Shown: positions 1 to 5,606, counted from the first letter of the stretch. The stretch is DNA of 7,090 nucleotides from JAFAQB01 sp045808425 (GCA_045808425.1 JBJMFM010000106.1:1-7090); one strand, 5' to 3'. Numbers and translations: made by a program. The notes: a model not told the origin generated them from the sequence alone.

Positions 1-449
1 GAGAATAATAATTCAATAAATGCTTCCAGTATTCTAGAAGTATACCTAACTTGCTGGTTTGACCAGCTAACTTTATCACCTCTACTCTACTGAGCCATTG
101 TCTAAAATTGTAAGTAGAATGAAATGTTGTAACTATCGGGACATTGCATTGTTCATAAAATAAATCAATATTGGTACTGATCTTTTTTTGGATTGATAGA
201 ATCCAATTTCAATCCATATAAGCCATGTTCATACTGTACATGTACTATATCTGGATGTAACTTATCTACCATTTTTAACAAGACATCTGAATTATGTATA
301 TTTGTTGGTGAAAGCCCACCAAATTGTCCATGGCCTTTTTCATTACTTGCTATGTATACTTCACAGCCTAGTTTTATCAGATTTTTTGTCAAATTGTATG
401 TATAACGTCCTATGCCGCCCTGTATGGGGGGATACTCTACAGAAACCAT
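1..449 (-). pseudogene. GT4-type glycosyltransferase, N-terminal part, frameshifted and cut by window edge
   Basis: Reads leftwards from ATG 449-447. The N-terminus has the GT4 (GT-B fold) signature EYPPIQGGIGRYTYNLTKNL (residues 5-24), followed by a second strand (CEVYIASNEKGHG) and PDIVHVQYEHG (residues 66-76), the usual donor-side Rossmann layout. GT4 enzymes transfer sugars from nucleotide-sugars, typically onto cell-surface glycans or lipids. The frame stops at 165-167, but the next frame continues the fold at once: after the A7 run (T7 at 183-189 on the + strand), removing one base gives NPKKISTNIDLFYEQCN, then VPIVTTFHSTYNFR, and stays open to base 1. So it is one gene with a +1 indel; the C-terminal nucleotide-binding domain lies outside the window. 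In-frame codons just before the ATG read KIIRIL, the expected first strand, so the true start may lie upstream or have been lost. Family call confident; pseudogene versus sequencing error unresolved. Confidence 0.82.
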
Positions 450-507
450 TAATATGCGAATGATTTTTTCAGCTACCGTCTACCTACCCCGGACTTGCAA
501 TAGATAT

Positions 508-661
508 GTACGGTACGAGATATATTAAACATAAATTATCAAAAATTCCACTAGATGTTTTCAAAATTCTGAGTTAACATAGTTATCTAAAATTAATAAA
601 TCAAGGAATCATTTTTGCACGCACAGTCGAATAGGGAATCGCCACTATTCTCGTACCGTCC
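508..661 (+). repeat. Repeat unit 1 (154 bp) with terminal inverted repeats
   Basis: Left arm GTACGGTACGAGA (508-520) and right arm TCTCGTACCGTCC (649-661) are near-perfect inverse complements. The body is very AT-rich and shares long identical blocks with unit 2, including CTAGATGTTTTC and a block centred on GAGTTAACATAGTTATC. The last 50 bases before the right arm are the most diverged. No target-site duplication is obvious. Confidence 0.85.
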
Positions 662-683
662 GCTCTTATCCCCAGATAGATAT

Positions 684-833
684 GGACGGTACGGGATATA
701 TTAAACATGAATTATCAAAAGTTCACTAGATGTTTTCAAAAATCTGAGTTAACATAGTTATCTAAAATTAATAATCCAAAGAATCATTCTGTATATACAA
801 TCAATTAGGCAATCACCGCTTCTCGTACCGTCT
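684..833 (+). repeat. Repeat unit 2 (150 bp) with terminal inverted repeats
   Basis: Left arm GGACGGTACGGGA (684-696) and right arm TCTCGTACCGTCT (821-833) bound a body that aligns with unit 1 from end to end with a few substitutions and 1-3 base gaps. Corresponding left arms are 176 bp apart. The body has no ORF worth naming. Confidence 0.85.
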
Positions 834-927
834 ATTCTTAACCCCTATGGACGGTACAGAAATTGATCGATTTTTATTATTCATTTATCACTTAGTAGGG
901 AAAAAGGTAGAACAAAAGCAATAGGAA

Positions 928-959
928 TCCGTCCCGGTCTAGTGCTTCAATATATTGTA
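928..959 (+). promoter_or_regulatory. Promoter block with TATA box for the 58-aa ORF
   Basis: TCCGTCCC (928-935), a 4-nt spacer, then TAGTGCTTCAATATATTGTA (940-959). The AT core CAATATATTG is a good archaeal TATA box about 43 nt before the ATG at 995, giving an expected start of transcription near 975-980 and a short leader. The same two-part block recurs at 2698-2730 with 18 of 20 core bases identical. Confidence 0.6.
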
Positions 960-994
960 AGTACAATATGTTGGTTATTTCCTAATAACCTCAA

Positions 995-1171
995 ATGAGT
1001 ACTACTACTATTATTGACTTTGCTGAAATGCTTAGAGAATCACTTGAAGCTAAAATAAATGAATTTAGACTAGATATGCGTGGATCATACAGTCTTAAAG
1101 AGGCAGGCATGTTAATGATTAAAATACAGGTGTTAGAATGGATTCAAGGGAGAATACAGGATCTATTTTGA
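995..1171 (+). CDS. Small hypothetical protein, 58 aa
   Basis: ATG at 995, TGA at 1169-1171. The product starts MSTTTIIDFAEMLRESLEAK and reads as mostly amphipathic helix, with two charged helical stretches (about residues 8-30 and 34-57), no membrane segment, no cysteine and no recognised motif. The family is unknown to me. In its favour are a clean TATA box at the right distance, the block's second copy elsewhere in the window, and a protein-like sequence without odd residue runs. No ribosome binding site is evident, as expected for a short archaeal leader. It could be a small adaptor or regulator, but nothing in the sequence fixes a role. Confidence 0.5.
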   Translation: MSTTTIIDFAEMLRESLEAKINEFRLDMRGSYSLKEAGMLMIKIQVLEWIQGRIQDLF

Positions 1172-1620
1172 TGCAAATAGTAAAAGCCAGAGTGGCAAAT
1201 AGATTCCTCTAGACAAACAGACAGGGTTGCCACATCAATGTCATCAATAAATTAATTTATTTTGTAAATTAAATTATTTGATAACAGATGGACAGTTGGA
1301 GTAGTATACTGCAAAGATTCAAAATACAAGCCTGAGGTTAAGCTGGAGAGAATTTTCAAAATTAAAATCTCTTCTCAGAAGAATTTTGCAGGTGCGACAT
1401 TCCTGGCTTGTAGTTAAACATGATCCACTGAATGGTATTAATGATTTTAGGACTAGAACTCCTAAATTTAGTAATCGTATTACTACGGCTGTTGGTTAGA
1501 TCCAATTGAGTCATGCAGGGATTCACTCAGGACGATGCCCACTCTAATGCTCATGCGAATTTCGAATTGTCTTGATATAAATTTCTGCTGCCAGAAAAGA
1601 AGACGTAAGAGAGTCTTTGC
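1172..1620. other. Gap with no confident gene; possible coding relic at 1268-1499
   Basis: An inverted repeat GTGGCAA...TTGCCAC lies just after the 58-aa ORF (about 1194-1240). From 1268 to 1417 the + strand is open and protein-like (for example VVYCKDSKYKPEVKLERIF) but has no ATG. A second + frame open at 1305-1499 ends in HDPLNGINDFRTRTPKFSNR. These may be two halves of one decayed gene joined by a frameshift near 1415; I do not recognise the family. Nothing is evident at 1500-1620. Confidence 0.3.
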
Positions 1621-1975
1621 TCATTTTGTCAACTTCATTGAGGGCTTTGGCTTGTACCTTAATGCCAGCACTATTCCTAACGCCTTGAATCTATCTTTTA
1701 TTACAAACACCAAGACCATTCCAATGATGCTTGCAATCACCGATACGGATATTGCTACTGTGAAGTACTGCAGGCCGCTATTAATAGGAGCTCTATCTTG
1801 ATAGAACTTGTTTACGTCTTTCTGTATTTCCATACTGCGTTGTAAAGTTCCCAAAGCTTTCACGTAAGCTTGAGAGCCCATCTACAAGCAAGGCTACTGC
1901 AAGTATAATGAGTATGTTGATAATGCCGCCTATAACAGTCATTGTCCAGAATATTTTCAGGCCGTGGTATTCCAT
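1621..1975 (-). pseudogene. Two-helix membrane protein, frameshifted (~117 aa if restored)
   Basis: The first frame starts at ATG 1975-1973, six bases after the stop of the upstream gene, so the two form an operon. It encodes a membrane helix (FWTMTVIGGIINILIILAVA, residues 9-28) and stops at 1793. The other frame, from 1881 to 1621, encodes a polar helical stretch (LQRSMEIQKDVNKFYQD) and a second membrane helix (FTVAISVSVIASIIGMVLVF). The span of 355 nt is one base over a multiple of three, so a single extra base in the shared 1793-1881 region explains the split. Restored, the protein would have two membrane helices separated by about 50 polar, probably coiled residues. An in-frame TAG lies directly before the internal ATG at 1881, so two separate proteins overlapping by 88 bases cannot be excluded, but that seems less likely. 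Family not recognised. Confidence 0.6.
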
Positions 1976-1981
1976 TCTTTC

Positions 1982-2407
1982 TTATCTTGATTGCATTTTG
2001 ATTGCTTGATATAGTTTGATGAATTCAGGATATCGCTTAGCAACTTTTTCATCTTTTGACACATACTTTAGAAATGTATCCTCGTAATAGCCAATCAATG
2101 TTGGTTCGAGTTGCCTTAGGATTTTCCTATCGCTGATGAACTTTTCATTGATCAAGAAGCAAAGCCATTCTATATCATTGAACATACGGTAAACCCATTG
2201 CTTCCTAAAAATGTCATAATCAGAACCTGGGGGTACTTTATCTAGCTCAATCTCAAGATCTCTCCAAGAATACATAATCACGTTTGTCTGAGTGATTTGA
2301 TCTAGTTTCTTCGAACGTCTAAATGTTGTAACAGTGTAGAATAATGCTGCTGCATATATTCCGGCTGTAATAATTTGAATATAATCTGATGTTGCTAAAA
2401 CAACCAT
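1982..2407 (-). CDS. Hypothetical membrane-anchored protein, 141 aa
   Basis: ATG at 2407-2405, TAA at 1984-1982. One N-terminal membrane helix (about residues 8-28, ending in TTFRRSKK as a positive stop) is followed by a soluble, charged helical domain with aromatic-rich segments YSWRDLEIEL and WVYRMFNDIEWLCFLINEKF. The C-terminal part is helical and basic (KYVSKDEKVAKRYPEFIKLY). The layout of one anchor plus a roughly 110-residue helical cytoplasmic domain resembles bacterial DUF4760-like membrane proteins, but that likeness is from memory and weak. It is the first gene of a pair with the two-helix membrane protein downstream, 6 nt away, so the two products probably work together at the membrane. 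No clear TATA box is visible upstream. Coding certain enough; function unknown. Confidence 0.75.
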   Translation of the reverse strand: MVVLATSDYIQIITAGIYAAALFYTVTTFRRSKKLDQITQTNVIMYSWRDLEIELDKVPPGSDYDIFRKQWVYRMFNDIEWLCFLINEKFISDRKILRQLEPTLIGYYEDTFLKYVSKDEKVAKRYPEFIKLYQAIKMQSR

Positions 2408-2467
2408 GCCTCGACTTATAGGAGAAGAAGGTATGATTTTAGAGTTGGGTTTGTTGTGGTTGACTAT

Positions 2468-2661
2468 TCAGGTCGTCTCATTGCCTTTGTCCAGCAGCCA
2501 GCCTGCTGCCAATTGATTCGTTTCAGCTATATCTACAACTTGGCTTTACAGACTGATTCGAACTTGTCCAAATCTGTAGACTCGGAGTCAAATGTTAAGC
2601 CAGGATGTCGTATGCAAATGTACAAAAGTGAATCCTCTTGTTTAGTCGGATAAGTAATGAA
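2468..2661 (-). pseudogene. Possible relic of an unrecognised protein gene
   Basis: On the minus strand, bases 2661-2536 are open and protein-like (TFDSESTDLDKFESVCKAKL before a stop). The neighbouring frame continues directly with VVDIAETNQLAAGWLLDKGN and stops at 2470-2468. One missing base at about 2540 would join them into about 65 residues. No start codon is present, so at most this is a C-terminal remnant upstream of the 141-aa gene. I do not recognise the family, and the + strand frame over the same bases looks less protein-like. Confidence 0.35.
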
Positions 2662-2730
2662 CTAAGGAATCATTTCTCAGGAAGAAGAGGACCCTCCTCC
2701 GTCCCTTCCTTAGTGTTTCAATATATTATA
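2661..2730 (+). promoter_or_regulatory. Inverted repeat leading into a second copy of the promoter block
   Basis: ACTAAGGAA (2661-2669) and TTCCTTAGT (2706-2714) form a perfect 9-bp inverted repeat around a smaller GAGGA-CCC-TCCTC hairpin (2687-2699). The right arm runs into TAGTGTTTCAATATATTATA (2711-2730), the counterpart of 940-959, and TCCGTCCC recurs at 2698-2705. This looks like a promoter with an upstream or overlapping stem, but no convincing gene follows at the expected distance. Confidence 0.5.
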
Positions 2731-3075
2731 CCTGCCAAGCTACGGATATAGACGAATAGACACTGCAAATACCAATCTAGTCAGTCACTTCATAAATTCG
2801 ATGAAAAGTTATCGAGTTTGCCAAGCACTAAAGGATGTTGAAGACAAAGATCACTCTTCCACAGCAAAAGCCTAGCCTAGCCAATAAGACTAGACCATTT
2901 ATATCATTAACAGGCTCGTCTGCTTACTTACTGTTTAGCGTGAATCTTACCTTTTGTTCTAGTTAAAATTCGTCGCACCTTGTAATAACATAGGTGCAAA
3001 ACAGGCATGTCAAAAAATTTGCTGTAAACCCTTAATAGTGGTATGTAAGAACAGGCCTATTATTGACGCTAGACG
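2731..3075. other. Gap with no confident gene downstream of the second promoter block
   Basis: The only ATG frame behind the promoter is a 24-codon ORF at 2801-2875 (+), too short and featureless to call. The same frame is open without an ATG from about 2727, so a non-ATG or decayed start is possible; an untranslated RNA is another possibility. A small inverted repeat GCACCT (2975-2980) / AGGTGC (2992-2997) lies in the distal half. No strong TATA box is seen directly ahead of the nuclease gene. Confidence 0.35.
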
Positions 3076-3739
3076 ATGTTTGAAAGTGAGGTTCAGTGTG
3101 CACTTTGTGTAGCCCAGGTGGTGGAGCTGAATGGCTATGAAATCGTTTCTAAATGTGTTTATGGCGGATCATCAAGGGCTTCACAAAAGTTCAGTGAGCT
3201 TGGTGGCGATAAGATATCAGGAAGCTTTGATCTAGTAGTCAAAGACAACAAGACGGGCTTTTTGACTGGCATAGAGGTAAAGGTATGGCTTAATAGCAAA
3301 TCATTTCATCGAGCACTTGGCCAATGTCAGCACTATTTGGCTGAGTCCAGACATAAAAAATGCTGTGATATATTGTGGCTCTGATTGGCCAAGATACAAG
3401 CAGATATGTCAGGATACTATCAACAAATTTAACTTACCTATCTCTATCGAGATTGTACCTCCTGCAATCGAGATAGTATCACAGTTAAATTGGAGGAAGT
3501 TCTTTCAAGTTTTCAATGCGATATCTCTTGAAGGTACAAAGGATGTCGACACAAGGGATTTCATCAATGAGCTTGTAAGAACACAAATGTTTTCAGAAGA
3601 GGGCGCGATCAGGTATATCAAGATGGCCCAACAAAGTGGAGATATCGAGATGTATGAACAGCCAACAAGCTGTGTAAACAAAGACATCGAAGCATTACGT
3701 TTTCTTGGTTTTCCCCCTGTTAATCAACTCAAGCATTAA
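3076..3739 (+). pseudogene. PD-(D/E)XK nuclease-like protein, split by a +1 frameshift
   Basis: The first frame (ATG 3076, stop 3384) holds a restriction-endonuclease-like core: an N-terminal helix with glutamates, then GSFDLVVKDNKTG with D52, the strand GIEVKVWL giving E67-x-K69, and a helix with LGQCQHY (residues 81-87). D...ExK is the metal-binding and catalytic signature of the PD-(D/E)XK superfamily, which includes restriction enzymes and resolvases. The second frame (to TAA 3739) continues with SPDIKNAVIYCGSDWPRYKQ, the next strand and helix, plus a roughly 110-residue C-terminal part rich in helix. Total length is one base over a multiple of three, so a single extra base near 3332-3350 (for example in CTATTTGG) splits a protein of about 220 aa. 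No methylase or helicase neighbour is present, so restriction, repair or mobile-element roles cannot be separated. Superfamily call fairly confident; substrate unknown. Confidence 0.65.
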
Positions 3740-3759
3740 CAATATAATAAAATAGCAAG

Positions 3760-4245
3760 TCAAGGGTTTTGTAATAATGTACGGTTGTAAACCTTATCAT
3801 AACACTCGGAGCATACAAATTTCCAGCCAGTAATTCTGCAGTATAGAAAGGTAAGCTTCGAAGTTTATCAGCCTTTGCATCTTCTTCTAATAGCTCTGCA
3901 AGTTCTTGTCTTAGCTGTTTGACTACATTACGACCATCATCATTGTTACTATTGCCATTGCTATGGTGATAATGATGATAACGATGAGGAGAATGTGCTT
4001 CAATCCACTCGATCTGTCTTTGTAATGCAATAATCCTATCACTTTCTAACGGTCAATTTCCCAACTACATGACCTGCTACACCACACTTCTGGCACTTAA
4101 CGGAGTCACCAGAATCAGATATCGCTAGAGCTTCAAGTTCTTTGCTGTGCTAAGGAGGTTTCCCTGCAAAGAACGTGCTTCATATGTGGTTCCTCAGTAA
4201 GTAGATTGACTGTCCCCTCCTTCCTATGATTCTTCTTATTGTCAT
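3760..4245 (-). pseudogene. Zinc-binding-type protein (two CxxC), four frameshifts, coupled to RHH gene
   Basis: Start ATG 4245-4243 overlaps the RHH stop as ATGA; stop TGA 3762-3760. The 486-nt span equals 162 codons, but it reads through only with four indels: one missing base near 4237, one extra near 4154, one extra near 4052 and one missing near 3832. The pieces in order: KKNHRKEGTVNLLTEEPHM, KHVLCRETSLAQ, KELEALAISDSGDSVKCQKC then GVAGHVVGKLT, SDRIIALQRQIEWIEAH, a His/Asn-rich linker (RYHHYHHSNGNSNNDDG), NVVKQLRQELAELLEEDAKA, LRSLPFYTAEL and WKFVCSECYDKVYNR. CxxC near the middle plus CxxC near the C-terminus suggest a split zinc ribbon; the charged helix between could dimerise. Translational coupling implies joint action with the RHH protein. 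Strong coding signal, strong evidence of damage; exact function unknown. Confidence 0.68.
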
Positions 4246-4781
4246 GGTACAAAGAATTTGATTATTATTAAATTATTTGTAAAATCAAGCATTGCGTTTG
4301 GTAAACCAAGCTCGGTTTTTATTCCTTGGGAGATAAGGTGTCCTATCAAGTTCGACCATTTTTCTCCGATTTCATGGTGAAGAGTAATAGTGTAATTTCT
4401 CCCATCTGTCTCAAGGTCATATTCAGCAATACCAGCATACTTGCACCATAATGAAATTCCTTCAAGCACCTTCTCGACATCTGTTTTCTTGAACCAAATC
4501 ATCAAGAACTCCTTGAATGCTCTTTTACTAAGGTCTTTTCCAATTTGAGAAAGTTTGTTATCATCTATAGCTTCAAGGATTGATCTAGAATCAGCTCGAG
4601 TTAAGGATACCAAACCAAACTTTTCGGCATATCTATCCCATTCAGCATATTTGGTTATTATGGATGTAAGAAGTGAGTTGGTGCTAATCCTTTTAGATTT
4701 AGCATCTTTTTGAAGAAGATTATCTAGATCGCGTGTAAGCCGAATTGTTCTTAATGTTGTGCTTCTCCTTATATAGGCCAC
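4242..4781 (-). CDS. Ribbon-helix-helix DNA-binding protein with unknown C-terminal domain, 179 aa
   Basis: Read from GTG 4781-4779 to TGA 4244-4242. Residues 9-55 fit an Arc/MetJ-type RHH fold: strand LRTIRLT (10-16), helix DLDNLLQKDAKSK (18-30), turn RIST, helix NSLLTSIITKYAEWDRYAEK. RHH proteins dimerise and insert the strand into the major groove. Residues 60-179 form a mixed domain with WFKKTDVEKVLEGISLWCKY and DGRNYTITLHHEIGEKWSNL, which I recall from many paralogues in Nitrososphaerales without a known function; ligand or partner binding is plausible. The gene overlaps the downstream zinc-protein gene by ATGA and is divergent from the SRPBCC gene, sharing a 94-bp intergenic region. No ATG is available at a sensible place, so GTG is chosen; a TATA-like CCTATATAAGG lies just inside this start, leaving it uncertain. 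Appears intact. Confidence 0.8.
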   Translation of the reverse strand: MAYIRRSTTLRTIRLTRDLDNLLQKDAKSKRISTNSLLTSIITKYAEWDRYAEKFGLVSLTRADSRSILEAIDDNKLSQIGKDLSKRAFKEFLMIWFKKTDVEKVLEGISLWCKYAGIAEYDLETDGRNYTITLHHEIGEKWSNLIGHLISQGIKTELGLPNAMLDFTNNLIIIKFFVP

Positions 4782-4796
4782 TTGGGTATTACATTG

Positions 4797-4808
4797 TACT
4801 ATACTTTA
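4797..4808 (-). promoter_or_regulatory. Weak TATA-like box for the RHH gene
   Basis: On the minus strand TTAAAGTATAGT lies about 20-27 nt before the GTG at 4781, a spacing that would make the transcript practically leaderless. It is a poor match to the archaeal consensus. The better match, CCTATATAAGG at 4778-4768, lies inside the chosen reading frame. Confidence 0.35.
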
Positions 4809-4837
4809 ACACTTGTGCTAGTATTGGTAGACGGCCT

Positions 4838-4846
4838 GAATATATG
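4838..4846 (+). promoter_or_regulatory. TATA box for the SRPBCC gene
   Basis: GAATATATG centred about 34 nt before the ATG at 4876 predicts a transcript start near 4867 and a leader of under 12 nt. It lies in the 94-bp region shared with the divergent RHH gene, so the RHH protein could control both directions; that is inference from position only. Confidence 0.55.
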
Positions 4847-4875
4847 CTGCTGTACAGATAGTTACTACGAAACAT

Positions 4876-5454
4876 ATGATAAAAGTAGAAAGAATGAACA
4901 ATGAAAAAAATGAACAGGAAGTAGAACTAGAAGTTGCAAAAACAGAAGATATAGCAATTGGGATCGTCACCATTGAAGGCGATTATGCAACACTCACATA
5001 CAAACGGCGACTTTCTCATCCCAGAGAAGTAGTCTGGAAGGCCATTACAGATCCAAAAGAATTCGCGGTATGGTTCAAGCAGCAGGCGAGAGTCTTCGAC
5101 GGTCGCAGCGGCGGGGAGATCGACTATGTCAACGAGATTTCGGGGTACCACGCAACAGGACGGGTTCTAGTCTGGGAGCCACCACGTGTTTTTGAGCATG
5201 AATGGCATATTGCTTCTCGTCCAGAGCTACCTGGCGGCGAACCTGAAGCTGTTGTTCGCTGGGAACTTATGAGCGAGGGCGACTCAAATACCCTCCTTAC
5301 TAATATTTTCAGCCGCCTCACAAAACGCACCGCTCTTCTTTTCGCCCCTGGTCAGCATGCCTACCTAGATCGCCTTGATGCCCACCTAAACGGTGAGGTG
5401 CTGCCAGAATGGAAGGAGCTGTATGCAGCTGTCAAGGAGTCTTACCGCACATAA
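4876..5454 (+). CDS. SRPBCC / AHSA1-like domain protein, 192 aa
   Basis: ATG at 4876, TAA at 5452-5454. Residues about 30-190 carry the START/Bet v1-like helix-grip fold of the AHSA1 (activator of Hsp90 ATPase homologue 1-like) family: ATLTYKRRLSHPREVVWKAI, the family-typical TDPKEFAVWF, the GGEIDYV strand, GRVLVWEPPRVFEHEW, VVRWELMSEGDSNTLL, and the C-terminal helix PGQHAYLDRLDAHLNGE with LPEWKELY. The fold binds hydrophobic ligands in a central cavity; members are cytosolic and mostly of unknown substrate. About 25 residues before the domain (MNNEKNEQEVELEVAK region) are highly charged and AT-rich in DNA, whereas the domain, notably 5090-5260, is clearly GC-richer than anything else here. 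Such domains are common in bacteria, so acquisition from a GC-richer donor is plausible. Intact; downstream T-run suggests a single-gene transcript. Confidence 0.9.
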   Translation: MIKVERMNNEKNEQEVELEVAKTEDIAIGIVTIEGDYATLTYKRRLSHPREVVWKAITDPKEFAVWFKQQARVFDGRSGGEIDYVNEISGYHATGRVLVWEPPRVFEHEWHIASRPELPGGEPEAVVRWELMSEGDSNTLLTNIFSRLTKRTALLFAPGQHAYLDRLDAHLNGEVLPEWKELYAAVKESYRT

Positions 5455-5543
5455 TCGACCTGGCTGTATATTGGTAACTCTATAGTGGATCCAAATCCCC
5501 TGCTACTAAAAAGAAAGATATAATCGTTACAAAAATAGCTGAA

Positions 5544-5560
5544 CCCTCCCCTTTTTTTCT
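5544..5560 (+). terminator. T-run terminator after the SRPBCC gene
   Basis: CCCTCCCC followed by seven T (5552-5558), about 90 nt beyond the stop codon. Archaeal RNA polymerase terminates on T-runs without needing a hairpin, and none is obvious here. Confidence 0.5.
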
Positions 5561-5590
5561 GCTGTGTTGAACAAGTGAGAATAATAAAAG

Positions 5591-5606
5591 GACAATCTAG
5601 ATTGTC
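5591..5606. promoter_or_regulatory. Perfect 16-bp palindrome, possible operator
   Basis: GACAATCTAGATTGTC equals its own reverse complement. TCTAGA also repeats just beside it (5597-5602 and 5606-5611). An uninterrupted palindrome of this length 52 nt ahead of the small membrane ORF suits a dimeric regulator binding site; the divergent-control candidate in the window is the RHH protein, but nothing ties them directly. Confidence 0.45.

Larger units (their letters stand above)
472..861. repeat. Tandem array of two ~150 bp units with inverted 13-bp arms
   Basis: Two long similar units (508-661 and 684-833) are each bounded by inverted arms, GGACGGTACGRGA on the left and TCTCGTACCGTCY on the right. 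A degenerate right arm lies before the first unit (gctaccgtct, 472-481) and a partial left arm after the second (GGACGGTACAGA, 849-860). Neighbouring arms therefore face each other three times across spacers of 26, 22 and 15 nt, each containing a CCCC run, and could form three hairpins or cruciforms. No coding frame is apparent. Unit length, inverted ends and non-coding body suit a tandem MITE-like element; regulatory or replication repeats are alternatives. Confidence 0.85.

Noticed and set aside
508..833. Possible CRISPR array
   Set aside because: Only two copies, ~175 bp period, and the repeated part is the long body with inverted ends rather than a short direct repeat with unique spacers; no cas genes.
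1535..1801. Plus-strand 88-codon ORF
   Set aside because: Antisense to the second membrane helix and coil of the minus-strand gene; residue make-up looks like a shadow.
2456..2653. Plus-strand 65-codon ORF
   Set aside because: Cys/Ser-rich, no domain logic, non-ATG start; the minus strand over the same bases reads more like protein.
2975..2997. Short inverted repeat GCACCT/AGGTGC as terminator
   Set aside because: Six base pairs with an 11-nt loop and no T-run; no gene ends there.
3317..3384. Programmed frameshift in the nuclease gene
   Set aside because: No recognisable slippery heptamer or stimulating structure, and several neighbouring genes have unrelated indels; mutation or error is simpler.
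3076..4781. Toxin-antitoxin pair (RHH antitoxin with the nuclease as toxin)
   Set aside because: The two are convergent, separated by the zinc-protein gene, and the RHH protein is long with a large C-terminal domain unlike typical antitoxins.
4927..5330. Minus-strand ORFs inside the SRPBCC gene
   Set aside because: Shadows of a well-supported domain gene on the + strand.
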